From Bacillota bacterium (GTDB lineage: Bacteria; Bacillota; Clostridia; Christensenellales; Aristaeellaceae), in contig JAEZHM010000152.1 of the NCBI GenBank assembly GCA_023416585.1, positions 1 to 32,321 of the forward strand: a stretch of 32,321 nucleotides of DNA. Direction: 5' to 3'. The notes under the pieces were generated by a model, which was not told the origin of the DNA, did no database searches, and worked only from the letters and a program-made list of their open reading frames with translations. Positions within the stretch are counted from its first letter, which is position 1. Every line of letters starts with the position of its first letter. This document shows positions 1-7,563 of this stretch, one piece after another. The translations under genes and the position numbers were made by a program.

Positions 1-45
1 TTGCCAAGGTGGATGTCGCGAGTTCGAATCTCGTCTACCGCTCCA
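1..45 (+). tRNA. tRNA-Gly(GCC), 5' end cut off by the window edge
   Basis: The window opens inside the anticodon loop (TTGCCAA, anticodon GCC). A variable region, a T arm with GCGAG/CTCGT around TTCGAAT, the acceptor 3' strand CTACCGC, discriminator T and an encoded CCA end follow. Firmicutes tRNA-Gly(GCC) genes end in the same way. The D arm and acceptor 5' strand lie outside the window. Confidence 0.9.
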
Positions 46-50
46 CACAC

Positions 51-125
51 GGCGCCATAGCCAAGTGGTAAGGCGAAGGTCTGCAAAACCTTTATTCTCC
101 AGTTCAAATCTGGATGGCGCCTCCA
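51..125 (+). tRNA. tRNA-Cys(GCA)
   Basis: The acceptor strands GGCGCCA and TGGCGCC pair fully. The anticodon loop CTGCAAA gives GCA, the T loop is TTCAAAT, and CCA is encoded. It starts five bases after the tRNA-Gly CCA, so the two are almost certainly cut from one precursor. Confidence 0.95.
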
Positions 126-133
126 GACAGAAG

Positions 134-162
134 ACCCGCTCCACGGCAAGGCGCGGGTTTTT
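134..162 (+). terminator. Possible intrinsic terminator or processing hairpin between tRNA-Cys and tRNA-Leu
   Basis: ACCCGC (134-139) pairs with GCGGGT (153-158) across a 13-base loop, and five T residues end the element. The stem is only six pairs, so termination may be partial. The downstream tRNA-Leu has no obvious promoter in the eight bases that remain, which argues for read-through. Confidence 0.45.
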
Positions 163-169
163 CACATCT

Positions 170-254
170 GCTGAAATGGCGGAATGGCAGACGCCGGGGA
201 CTTAAAATCCCCTGTCCTCTGGGCGTGCGGGTTCGAGTCCCGCTTTCAGCACCA
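170..254 (+). tRNA. tRNA-Leu(TAA)
   Basis: This is an 85-base class II tRNA with a long variable arm. Acceptor strands GCTGAAA and TTTCAGC pair. The anticodon loop CTTAAAA gives TAA, the T loop is TTCGAGT, and CCA is encoded. Together with tRNA-Gly and tRNA-Cys it forms the end of a tRNA cluster. Confidence 0.95.
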
Positions 255-257
255 TCT

Positions 258-296
258 CATCCCATAGGATTGGATACAGTCCTATGGGATGATTTT
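258..296 (+). terminator. Intrinsic terminator of the tRNA cluster
   Basis: A perfect 12-bp stem, CATCCCATAGGA (258-269) with TCCTATGGGATG (280-291), has a 10-base loop and is followed by ATTTTG. It starts three bases after the tRNA-Leu CCA and closes the array. Confidence 0.85.
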
Positions 297-614
297 GTAT
301 ATATAAGACACCTTGAAACCTTGTGGAGAAATGGTTTTTAGCCGCGTATGTGTTTTGGGGATAAGGCCTTCCCAAAGGGATATGATACATCTGTGTCTAT
401 TTTTATACCGGCCTATGGGAAGAAAGCTGGACAAAAGCAAACCCCCATCCGGCGGTCGCCTGAACGAGGGCTTGCTTGAGCTTGGATTTGCGTGTATCAG
501 CTGTTTTCCAGAATTCCGCGAAATTTCTGAATGTTGTATGCCGATATGTCCGCGCACATCATAGAAGGTGACAACTTAATCTGATGTATATGATTCGTCC
601 TCTTTCTTCATTCA
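297..614. other. Gene-free spacer between the tRNA cluster and the araM-like gene
   Basis: I see no convincing gene here. The short open frames lack a ribosome binding site and recognisable protein sequence. The one structure of note is an imperfect hairpin at 435-477: AAGCAA pairs with TTGCTT and CCC with GGG, with a GGCG/CGCC core. Read on the minus strand it is followed by CTTTTGT, so it may be the terminator of the leftward gene that ends at 615, although it lies about 140 bases past the stop. Confidence 0.4.
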
Positions 615-1982
615 TCAAGCATTTGCATTGTAAAGGCGCTCCGCGACCCAATCAGCGTAAGTCTTAATCAGCCCCAGATCCCACAGCATTTGCCAAAGGG
701 TAAAGCGGTCGCGGACCTCCTTGGCGGCGATGATGCCATCCCGCAAAAGCTGATGCTCGACGCCGAGCGCCCCGGGCGCGTGAGGCGCGCCAAGTGCATC
801 AAGCAGATCCGAAAGCACTTCGGCCTTGGGAAGTTTTTGGATCTCGCCGATAATCTGCGGCCAGCTTTTTTCCATGGCGTCCAGCTGTTTCAGGCAGGTT
901 TCCGGGCTGTTCTTGCCCACCGCTTTTTCAAGGGCGATCACGCCCGGCGCGGCCTTTAAATAATACCCTTGCATCTCTTTTTCCCAAGCATCCCTATCAA
1001 AGGCTATGACCGCTCGGCGGCTCTTATCAAAATCGATGGGTTCCCGCGCGAGCTTGTGGTACAAAAGGGCTGCCGTAACTGCGCCTACTGCGACCTTCCG
1101 GCCATGAAGCACAGGTGCGCGGCCGCTAAATAGGAAGCGCATCTCTAGAAAATGCGACAGATGATGCTCGCTTCCGGAAGCGGGGCGGGAATTGCCGGAA
1201 AAGCTCATGGCGATGCCACTGAGTACCAGCGCTTCCATCAGCGCGGCCACAGCTTCGGGGTCGCGGCTGCGTATACGCTGCGTGTGGGCCATTACTTTTT
1301 CAATGGAGCGCTCAACCATTTCCACAATTGCCTGGCAGTAATATTCACCATTGATGATATGACTCATCTTCCAGTCCAAAAGGCAGGTGTATTTGCCCAA
1401 GATATCCCCAAAGCCCGCCAATATCATGTCCACTGGTGCGGCAGCCAGAACTTCTACATCCCCGACGATGGCGGCAGGCACATGTGCGTCCAGGGTGGTT
1501 TTGAGGTTTTCACGCATCAGCGCCGCGCCAATGGATGCAAAACCGTCCATGGAAGGCGCTGTGGCCACGATGACGTAAGGGCGGCACGCTATAAAGCTGG
1601 CATACTTGCTCAAGTCGTTGATCGTCCCCGATCCCACACCAATGATCAGATCGCATTCAGGTGTCAGCGCCATCATAATCCGCCCAAGGGCCGTTTCATC
1701 GGGCACCAGCTCCGCGTCATGAAATAGATATAGGGAAAAAGGCGCGCCCGCCTGTTCAAAACAGGACGTCAGACGCTCGCCAGCAGCCGCAAAGGTATTT
1801 TGATCGCATAGGATCAGGGGCTTTTTCAAGCCAAGACGCTTGACAAGCACCGGCACATCCTCAAGCGCGTTGGGACGAATCAGCGCCTCGCGCAATTCCG
1901 TCCTGTGGCGCCGTCCGCACGCACAATCAAAGGTATGGCCCAGATAATCGGTGATCGTAAAGGATTCCGGTTGAATTTTCAT
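615..1982 (-). CDS. araM: Glycerol-1-phosphate dehydrogenase, AraM/EgsA family
   Basis: The family interconverts dihydroxyacetone phosphate and sn-glycerol-1-phosphate with NAD(P)H in the cytoplasm, and it needs a bound divalent metal. The 455-residue product shows the nucleotide loop GVGSGTIND (115-123), the motif TAPSMDGFAS (141-150), and likely metal ligands Asp193 in GFGDILGKYT, the His pair or triplet in GSEHHLSH (270-277) and His293 in VLHG. I chose the ATG at 1982 because AGGAGG lies six bases upstream; the ATG at 1988 touches the Shine-Dalgarno. It is divergent from the importer operon and has its own TTGACA-17-TATATT promoter. In Bacillus subtilis araM sits in the arabinose operon, so this position beside an AraN/P/Q-like importer and an AraB-like kinase echoes that arrangement. 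The direction of the reaction here (lipid precursor synthesis or salvage of G1P) is inference. Confidence 0.87.
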   Translation of the reverse strand: MKIQPESFTITDYLGHTFDCACGRRHRTELREALIRPNALEDVPVLVKRLGLKKPLILCDQNTFAAAGERLTSCFEQAGAPFSLYLFHDAELVPDETALGRIMMALTPECDLIIGVGSGTINDLSKYASFIACRPYVIVATAPSMDGFASIGAALMRENLKTTLDAHVPAAIVGDVEVLAAAPVDMILAGFGDILGKYTCLLDWKMSHIINGEYYCQAIVEMVERSIEKVMAHTQRIRSRDPEAVAALMEALVLSGIAMSFSGNSRPASGSEHHLSHFLEMRFLFSGRAPVLHGRKVAVGAVTAALLYHKLAREPIDFDKSRRAVIAFDRDAWEKEMQGYYLKAAPGVIALEKAVGKNSPETCLKQLDAMEKSWPQIIGEIQKLPKAEVLSDLLDALGAPHAPGALGVEHQLLRDGIIAAKEVRDRFTLWQMLWDLGLIKTYADWVAERLYNANA

Positions 1983-2111
1983 AAACATCCTCCTATATCC
2001 GGCTGTCTTTCTTCCGCTCACATATATAAGGCCAGAAGTAAACCTTCGGATCTGATCCTCTTTCCATTAATAACTAATGCTTACAATTGCTTTCGATTTC
2101 AAAGCTGAATT

Positions 2112-2140
2112 AATATAGCACTTTTGCATATACCTGTCAA
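2112..2140 (-). promoter_or_regulatory. Sigma-A-type promoter of the araM-like gene
   Basis: Read on the minus strand: TTGACA (2140-2135), a 17-base spacer and TATATT (2117-2112). Transcription would start near 2105, giving a leader of about 120 bases before the ATG at 1982. Confidence 0.75.
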
Positions 2141-2152
2141 CGAAAGAACTTA

Positions 2153-2190
2153 CGAATAGTTTCTTTATTTGTTAAAATGAAAACCATTCG
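2153..2190. promoter_or_regulatory. Inverted pair of GAAACYATTCG-like elements between the divergent promoters
   Basis: CGAATAGTTTC at 2153-2163 (GAAACTATTCG on the other strand) faces GAAAACCATTCG at 2179-2190. The pair lies just upstream of the araM -35 box (2135-2140) and about 43 bases upstream of the importer -35 box. The same element recurs at 2330-2351. I infer an operator for a local regulator; the DeoR protein encoded at 7564 is the obvious candidate, but nothing in the sequence proves it. Confidence 0.6.
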
Positions 2191-2232
2191 AAAATTGTAA
2201 GAGTTGTGTAGATAAATATAACAAAAAGACTA

Positions 2233-2261
2233 TTGACACATGCGTGTGACAAGCATATAAT
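2233..2261 (+). promoter_or_regulatory. Consensus sigma-A promoter of the ABC importer operon
   Basis: TTGACA (2233-2238), exactly 17 bases, then TATAAT (2256-2261): a full consensus match. The first likely start codon is at 2580, so transcripts would carry an untranslated leader of about 310 bases. A promoter this strong is expected to need repression, in keeping with the repeated elements on both sides of it. Confidence 0.85.
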
Positions 2262-2579
2262 CCTAGTTGAATACGAGAAATCGCAAGAATTCGTAAATCT
2301 GGTGGGGGATCGCTCACGGGGAGATAATTCGAAACCATTCGAAACTATTCCGGGGGAATGCTTGTTTGCAAGAAGCCGGTCAATGTGCGTAGGCATGGGC
2401 GAGCGGCCTATTAAACACGCCGTAAGCAGCTCGGCTGCCTTTAAATAAGGAGGCGTTTACGTTTTCGCGCCGAATGGGTTCGTGAAAAAATTGGTTTAAC
2501 AGGCAGGGATAAAGCGTCATCCCCTCCTTTACAGCGGGGGAATGCTTCAAAATAATCAACCGCCGGAAGAGGTGTGACC
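2262..2579 (+). other. Long untranslated leader of the importer operon
   Basis: No credible protein is encoded here. Visible structure: the tandem GAAACYATTC elements; a hairpin GCAGC-TCG-GCTGC (2426-2438) followed by CTTT; an AAGGAGG sequence (2447-2453) with no good start codon at the right distance; and a 13-base direct repeat, CGGGGGAATGCTT, at 2351-2363 and 2535-2547. A partly complementary stretch at 2512-2524 (AAGCGTCATCCCC) could pair with either repeat copy. Nothing matches a riboswitch class that I recognise. Confidence 0.5.
2330..2351 (+). promoter_or_regulatory. Tandem GAAACYATTC elements downstream of the importer promoter
   Basis: GAAACCATTC (2331-2340) is followed directly by GAAACTATTC (2341-2350). 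The 10-base period places both copies on the same face of the helix. They lie about 65-85 bases after the predicted transcription start. With the inverted pair at 2153-2190 this makes four copies flanking one promoter, an arrangement that would suit a roadblock or DNA looping. Confidence 0.6.
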
Positions 2580-3626
2580 ATGGGTGCGATTACGCTAAAC
2601 AATGTTACGAAGAAATTCGGAAACAACACGGTCATCAAGGATTTGCAACTGGAGATCAAGGATGGGTCCTTTACCGTTCTTGTTGGCCCTTCGGGCTGCG
2701 GCAAAACGACGCTTCTGCGCATGATCGCCGGGATCGGTGAGCAGACCTCAGGATCCGTACTAATCGACAACAAGGACGTGACGCAGATTCCTCCGGGAAA
2801 ACGCGGCGTGGCGATGGTTTTCCAAAATTACGCCATCTATCCCACGATGACCGTGGGCGATAATGTCGAGTTTGGCCTTAAGAACAACCGCATACCCAAG
2901 GCCGAACGCATGAAAAGGGTCAAGGAAGCTTGCGAAAAGGTCGGTATGAGCGAATTCCTGGACCGTAAGCCCGGAACGCTTTCGGGCGGGCAGCGCCAGC
3001 GCGTGGCTTTGGCACGGGCCATTGTTAAAAGCCCCTCCGTGTTCTTGATGGACGAGCCCCTTTCAAACTTGGACGCGAAGCTGCGCGTGCAGATGCGAGT
3101 CGAACTGATCGAGCTGCATAACAAGCTTAAGACCACCTTTGTCTATGTCACCCACGATCAGGTGGAAGCCATGTCCATGGCCGATACCATTGTCTTGATG
3201 AACAAAGGTAAGATCATGCAGATGGCCAGTCCCTCCGTGATGTACCGTGATCCGGACAACCTGTTTACCGCACGGTTCATCGGTTCGCCCACCATGAACG
3301 TCAAAAAACTCGATGAGGAAGGGAACATACTGGGCTTCCGCCCCGAAAAGGGCATCATCAGCACGGAACGCAGCGAGGGCGGATTTTCCGCGGAAGGCAC
3401 CATCATCGCCAAGGAACTGCTGGGCAGCGAGGTGCTTTATTCCGTGCGCGACAAGAGCGGTACGGTCTATGTCATCAAGACGGAGGATGAAGACTACCAA
3501 ATTGACCAGGAAGTCTGGGTCGGGGCAAACCTTAAAAATATCTATTTGTTTGACGCCAACGAGCAGCGCATCCGCGAGAGCAATCGAGGATACGCCATAC
3601 TGATGGGCGCAGTCAGGAGCTTGTAA
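2580..3626 (+). CDS. CUT1-family ABC importer ATPase (MsmX/UgpC type)
   Basis: The cytoplasmic ATPase drives uptake by the two permeases that follow. The 348-residue product has Walker A GPSGCGKTT (36-44), signature LSGGQRQR (from 134), Walker B VFLMDEP (154-160), a D-loop in SNLDAKLR and the H-loop YVTHDQ. The last ~110 residues form the C-terminal regulatory (TOBE-like) domain of this subfamily. The ATG at 2580 is preferred over an in-frame GTG at 2574 because AGAGGTG lies at normal spacing. The stop codon touches the start of the first permease. Many Gram-positive CUT1 systems lack their own ATPase and share one encoded elsewhere; this operon begins with a dedicated one, as in ugp and mal systems. 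Confidence 0.93.
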   Translation: MGAITLNNVTKKFGNNTVIKDLQLEIKDGSFTVLVGPSGCGKTTLLRMIAGIGEQTSGSVLIDNKDVTQIPPGKRGVAMVFQNYAIYPTMTVGDNVEFGLKNNRIPKAERMKRVKEACEKVGMSEFLDRKPGTLSGGQRQRVALARAIVKSPSVFLMDEPLSNLDAKLRVQMRVELIELHNKLKTTFVYVTHDQVEAMSMADTIVLMNKGKIMQMASPSVMYRDPDNLFTARFIGSPTMNVKKLDEEGNILGFRPEKGIISTERSEGGFSAEGTIIAKELLGSEVLYSVRDKSGTVYVIKTEDEDYQIDQEVWVGANLKNIYLFDANEQRIRESNRGYAILMGAVRSL

Positions 3627-4511
3627 ATGAAAAAGGGGCTGAAAGAAAGACTCAAGCCATATCTGCTCCTTTTGCCGGCCTTTATCGGCATCGGGGTGTT
3701 TACGGTGTATCCCGTGATCAAGCTGATCTACTGGAGTCTTTTAAAGGTCAACCAACTGAACACAGACAAGACGACCTTTGTGGGCTTGAAAAACTACAGC
3801 TATCTGCTGACGAACAAAGCTTTCCTGAAAACGCTGCTAAATACCAGCATCTATTCTATATGGACGATCGGTATCATCATGCTTGTTTCAATGATCATGG
3901 CGTTCTGGCTCTCCAAGAAACAGAACAAGATGACCAGGTTCACGCAGGCCGCGGCGTTCACCCCCCACATCATCTCATCCGTATCTGTAGGCCTGGTGTT
4001 CTCCCAGATGATGAATCCGACGTTTGGCTTGTTCAACTCCGTTTTATCCGCGCTGAACCTGCCTGTTTCCAGATGGCTCTCAAGCTCTGTCACGGCCATG
4101 GGGTCTGTGATCTTCGTGGCCTGCTGGAAATCCATCGGCTATTATTGCCTGATCGTGATCGGCGCCCTGCAGAGCGTTTCTCCCAGTATCTATGAGGCTG
4201 CGGCGCTGGACAACGCGGGCAGCTTCACGACCATGAGAAGGATCACGATCCCCATGATTTCCCCGCAGCTGTTCTTTACTTTGATCGTGATGACCATCGG
4301 CTCCTTCAAGGTGTTTGACACTGTGCGCATCCTGACGGACGGCGGCCCCAACAACGCCACCTCCGTGATTGTTTACTACATCTACAAGCAAGTGTTCTGG
4401 GAAAGCAATATCGGCAGGGCCGCGGCCGCGGGTGCCATATTGCTGGTGATCGTCGGCGTGCTGACAGCCCTGTATTTCGCGCTGCTTTCCAGAAAAGTGC
4501 ATTACCAATAA
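3627..4511 (+). CDS. CUT1 ABC importer permease, MalF/UgpA/AraP type
   Basis: This 294-residue inner-membrane subunit has about six hydrophobic segments, beginning at residue 11 (YLLLLPAFIGIGVFTVYPV). The ATPase-coupling EAA loop reads YEAAALDNAGSFTTMRRITIP near residues 190-210. The start codon follows the upstream stop with no gap, so translation is probably coupled. Family members import sugars, polyols or glycerol-phosphate compounds. The substrate cannot be fixed from sequence. Confidence 0.93.
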   Translation: MKKGLKERLKPYLLLLPAFIGIGVFTVYPVIKLIYWSLLKVNQLNTDKTTFVGLKNYSYLLTNKAFLKTLLNTSIYSIWTIGIIMLVSMIMAFWLSKKQNKMTRFTQAAAFTPHIISSVSVGLVFSQMMNPTFGLFNSVLSALNLPVSRWLSSSVTAMGSVIFVACWKSIGYYCLIVIGALQSVSPSIYEAAALDNAGSFTTMRRITIPMISPQLFFTLIVMTIGSFKVFDTVRILTDGGPNNATSVIVYYIYKQVFWESNIGRAAAAGAILLVIVGVLTALYFALLSRKVHYQ

Positions 4512-4526
4512 AGGAGGCCTTTTAGG

Positions 4527-5357
4527 ATGTATGAAATAAAAAAAGCCACCAGCAATGTGGCAGGCCTCCTGATGAAGCTGTTTGTTTCCTTCATTTTTGT
4601 CTTTCCTTTTTTATGGATGCTCTCCGTAGCTTTGCAGACGCAGGCGGAAACGCAGAGCTTGCCTGTCACGCTGATCCCAAGCATACCGCAGTTCCAGAAC
4701 TTCGTGGACGCCTGGAACAAGGCACCCTTTTCGATCTATATTAAAAACTCCGTTGTCATCATCCTTGCGATCATTGCTTTGCAGACGCTGATCATGGTGC
4801 CTGCCGCGTATGCCTTTGCGAAGTTCGAATTCAAAGGCAAAGGTATTTTGTTCAGCATCGTACTGATCGCGTTTATGATGCCTGTCCAGATCACCTTCCT
4901 GCCGGTCTACTACATGATGGCTGACATAAAGTGGACGGACACCCTGCTGCCACAGATCGTACCATTCATGACAAACGCCTTTGGCATCTTCTTGCTTAGG
5001 CAGTATTTCATGCAGGTGCCTGACGAACTATTGGAGGCCGCCAAGCTTGATAACGCGAATGAGCTGCAGGTGCTCTCCAAGATCATGCTTCCCATGTCCA
5101 TGCCCGGTATCTCCGCGATTGCGTTATTAAGCTTTGTCGGGCACTGGAACGATTACTTCTGGCCGCTTGTGATGACCCGATCGGATTTGATCCGTCCCAT
5201 CACCATCGGCGTGGCCAGGCTCAAGGACACGGAAGGCGAGTTACAGTGGCATGTCATCATGGCTGGCAACATGTTCCTTGTCTTGCCGATTCTGGTGATC
5301 TACCTGTTCAGCTCCCGGTATATCATCAATTCTTTCGCTTATTCTGGGATCAAGTAA
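4527..5357 (+). CDS. CUT1 ABC importer permease, MalG/UgpE/AraQ type
   Basis: This second 276-residue permease of the heterodimeric channel follows AAAGGAGGCC at 4510-4519. It has a cytoplasmic N-terminus, about six membrane segments, and an EAA loop reading LEAAKLDNANELQVLSKIMLP. It ends with the short tail SRYIINSFAYSGIK typical of MalG-type proteins. It lies 15 bases after the first permease and about 57 bases before the binding protein. Confidence 0.93.
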   Translation: MYEIKKATSNVAGLLMKLFVSFIFVFPFLWMLSVALQTQAETQSLPVTLIPSIPQFQNFVDAWNKAPFSIYIKNSVVIILAIIALQTLIMVPAAYAFAKFEFKGKGILFSIVLIAFMMPVQITFLPVYYMMADIKWTDTLLPQIVPFMTNAFGIFLLRQYFMQVPDELLEAAKLDNANELQVLSKIMLPMSMPGISAIALLSFVGHWNDYFWPLVMTRSDLIRPITIGVARLKDTEGELQWHVIMAGNMFLVLPILVIYLFSSRYIINSFAYSGIK

Positions 5358-5414
5358 CCGATGAGATGCGTTTTTGTAAAAACGCTCATCATAAAAAACT
5401 TAGGAGGAATGCAC

Positions 5415-6680
5415 GTGAAAAAGTTTCTTTCCCTTCTCTTGGTTCTTGCCCTGACGATGAGCTTTGCCAGCTTCGCCATGGCAGAAGAAAAAACCGTGAT
5501 CCAGTTCTGGCACTCCATGTCTGGCGCCAACGGCGAAGCGCTTGATAAGATGGTCCAAAGCTACAACGCCAGCCAGGACAAAATAGAGGTTGTTGCCACC
5601 TTCCAGGGCGACTACTACACCTCCATCGCCAACGCCATCACCGCTATCGCCAGCGGCACTGGTCCTGATATCATTCAGTCCGGTTCTGACCAGGTTCGCC
5701 TTCTTTCCGACGAGGAAGGTATTGTAGCCAACATGTTCGATTTCCTCAACAAGGAAGACGGCGTATGGTATGAAGACTTTTTGCCCGGCTTCATTGAGTC
5801 TTATGTGACCAATGATGGCAAGTACCTGTCCTGCCTGCCCATGGGCTGCTCCACACCCGTGCTCTATGTCAACAAGACCATTTTAGACAAAGCTGGCGTT
5901 GCCATCCCGACCACCTGGGACGAGATGGAAGCGGCCTGCGCCAAGCTGGTGGACGGCGGCTTTGTTAAGTACGGTTTCGCCCAGCCTCGCGACTCCTGGT
6001 ATTTCTGGATGATGATCCCCAACTACTCCGGCCAGGAAATCTTCTCTGAAGACGGCCTAACCCTTGCCTGCCGCGAAGGCGGTATCGCCGCTTATGAGTT
6101 CCTTGAGGGCTTGGTCAAGAAGAACTACTTCTATCCCGGCCCCGCCACGGATGGCGGCACAATCATCACCCAGATGATGCAAGCCCAGGAACTGGCCATG
6201 TATATCACCTCCATCGGAAGCCTGGGCGGACAGGAAAAGACAGCTGCTGCCGGCGGTTATGAACTGGCTGTGTCCGGCGTGCCCGGCGGGGTCATCAACT
6301 CCGTTCCCTCCGGCGGCAACTCCTTGGTTATCCTCGAGTCCGGCAAAAAGGACGCTTCCTGGGATTTCGTGAAGTATCTGTACACCTCTGAAGACGGCAT
6401 TGCGTATTTTGACTCTGTCGCCGGCTACTTAGCCGTTACCGACACCATCAAGAACACTAAGATTCTGCAGAACAAGATCTCCAATGATCCCCTGTACGCA
6501 AACGCTTACAACTTTATTTCCAACGTCAACAACAAACACCGCATCACTGGCGAGAGCGACATCGCTACCGAAGTTATGAACTTCATGGATGCCTGCTTCT
6601 ACGACCAAGAGGATGTCACCCATCAGTGGGATATCCTTGAGGAAGGCGTCAACGCTAAACTGGCCGAAGCTAACGAGTAA
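5415..6680 (+). CDS. Extracellular solute-binding protein of the CUT1 importer (family 1 type)
   Basis: This 421-residue protein captures the substrate for the importer. A signal peptide covers residues 1-23 (KK, hydrophobic core LSLLLVLALTMSF, then ASFAMA before EEKTVIQFW). Motifs such as FWHSMSG, GTGPDIIQSGSD and VAGYLAVTDTIKNT fit the family. A GTG at 5415, seven bases after AGGAGG, fits better than the ATG at 5409, which lies one base after it; the reading frame is the same. There is no cysteine at the cleavage site, so this is not an obvious lipoprotein, which is uncommon for a binding protein of a single-membrane Firmicute. It is the last gene before a strong hairpin at 6691. Confidence 0.92.
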   Translation: MKKFLSLLLVLALTMSFASFAMAEEKTVIQFWHSMSGANGEALDKMVQSYNASQDKIEVVATFQGDYYTSIANAITAIASGTGPDIIQSGSDQVRLLSDEEGIVANMFDFLNKEDGVWYEDFLPGFIESYVTNDGKYLSCLPMGCSTPVLYVNKTILDKAGVAIPTTWDEMEAACAKLVDGGFVKYGFAQPRDSWYFWMMIPNYSGQEIFSEDGLTLACREGGIAAYEFLEGLVKKNYFYPGPATDGGTIITQMMQAQELAMYITSIGSLGGQEKTAAAGGYELAVSGVPGGVINSVPSGGNSLVILESGKKDASWDFVKYLYTSEDGIAYFDSVAGYLAVTDTIKNTKILQNKISNDPLYANAYNFISNVNNKHRITGESDIATEVMNFMDACFYDQEDVTHQWDILEEGVNAKLAEANE

Positions 6681-6690
6681 CATCCTGTCG

Positions 6691-6728
6691 CGGGGAGGGT
6701 CCTTTGACGGGCCCTCCCCGTGCTTTTT
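6691..6728 (+). terminator. Strong intrinsic terminator after the binding-protein gene
   Basis: A 12-pair GC-rich stem (6691-6702 with 6709-6720, one G-T pair), with loop TTTGAC, is followed by TGCTTTTT. It lies between the importer operon and the YesL-type gene, so expression of the downstream catabolic genes probably depends on read-through or on a second promoter that I could not identify. Confidence 0.9.
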
Positions 6729-6741
6729 GAAGTGAGAGCTT

Positions 6742-7440
6742 ATGTTTAAACGCAAATCAGGCGAACAGACCCCAAGGGAAACCATGGCGGATTTCCCGCT
6801 CTGGAGGTTTTTTTCCAAGCTGGGCGATTTTTTCATATTATCCGCTTTTTGGCTGCTGACCAGTCTGCCGATTGTGACCATTGGGACTTCGACGGCAGCC
6901 TTGTTTTATGTAGTTCTGAAGACCAGAAACGGCCAGGCAGGCAAGCTGTGGAAGATGTACAAGAAATCCTTCTTGGAAAACCTGAAGCAATCCGTTGGCA
7001 TTTGGCTTTTGTATCTTTTTGTAATGATTGACGTTTTCATAATCGGTTCGATATACGTGAAAAGCGGAGCTATTGCATGGCAGGATTTTTTCTTGGGCGG
7101 AAAATACCATATCGCGCTGATCATTGTGGCTTGCCTGTATGTAGCCATGATGATCTATACCGCGGCGCTGCTGGCGTTTTTTAAACAGACCACCAGGCAA
7201 TGTATTGCGGCTGCTTTTTGCCTGACATTCAACCGCATCTTTTCCACCCTCTATTTTATGATTGTCATCGCTGCGCTGTCTTACCTGACATTCTACATTT
7301 TTCCGGCGCTGATCTTTGTGGATGTTCCCCTTGCGGTCTATCTGATTTCCATCCGTATGGACAAGATCTTCCATAAGCAGATCGCAAGGGTTGAAAAACG
7401 CGAAGGCGCGACGCCTGAAGACTCGACTCAAGATGAATAA
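6742..7440 (+). CDS. YesL-type (DUF624) membrane protein
   Basis: This 232-residue integral membrane protein has five or so hydrophobic segments. The N-terminal signature LGDFFILSAFWLLTSLPIVT followed by IGTSTAALFYV is characteristic of the YesL/DUF624 family, which is regularly found beside CUT1 sugar importers in Firmicutes and has no settled biochemical role. The tail after residue ~205 is charged (KQIARVEKREGATPEDSTQDE). The start is the ATG 13 bases past the T-run of the terminator; its upstream sequence AAGTGAGAG is only a weak ribosome site. Confidence 0.85.
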   Translation: MFKRKSGEQTPRETMADFPLWRFFSKLGDFFILSAFWLLTSLPIVTIGTSTAALFYVVLKTRNGQAGKLWKMYKKSFLENLKQSVGIWLLYLFVMIDVFIIGSIYVKSGAIAWQDFFLGGKYHIALIIVACLYVAMMIYTAALLAFFKQTTRQCIAAAFCLTFNRIFSTLYFMIVIAALSYLTFYIFPALIFVDVPLAVYLISIRMDKIFHKQIARVEKREGATPEDSTQDE

Positions 7441-7563
7441 ACGCTTTGGTATAAAGGCATCCATACGGTTTTATACACATGGTTTTCTACCGTCTTTGAG
7501 ACGAACAGCTTCCTGAGGCTTAAAAGCGGCAATAAGAGCAATTTTACGCAAAGGAGTGAGCGA

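Noticed and set aside
1..296. tRNA cluster as an integration site for a mobile element
   Set aside because: No integrase, no repeat of a tRNA 3' end elsewhere in the window, and the adjacent genes look chromosomal.
313..564. 83-residue plus-strand frame after the tRNA cluster
   Set aside because: No ribosome site, no recognisable protein, and it begins inside untranscribed spacer after a strong terminator.
1152..1727. 191-residue plus-strand frame opposite the araM-like gene
   Set aside because: Shadow frame; the minus-strand product has clear dehydrogenase motifs over this stretch.
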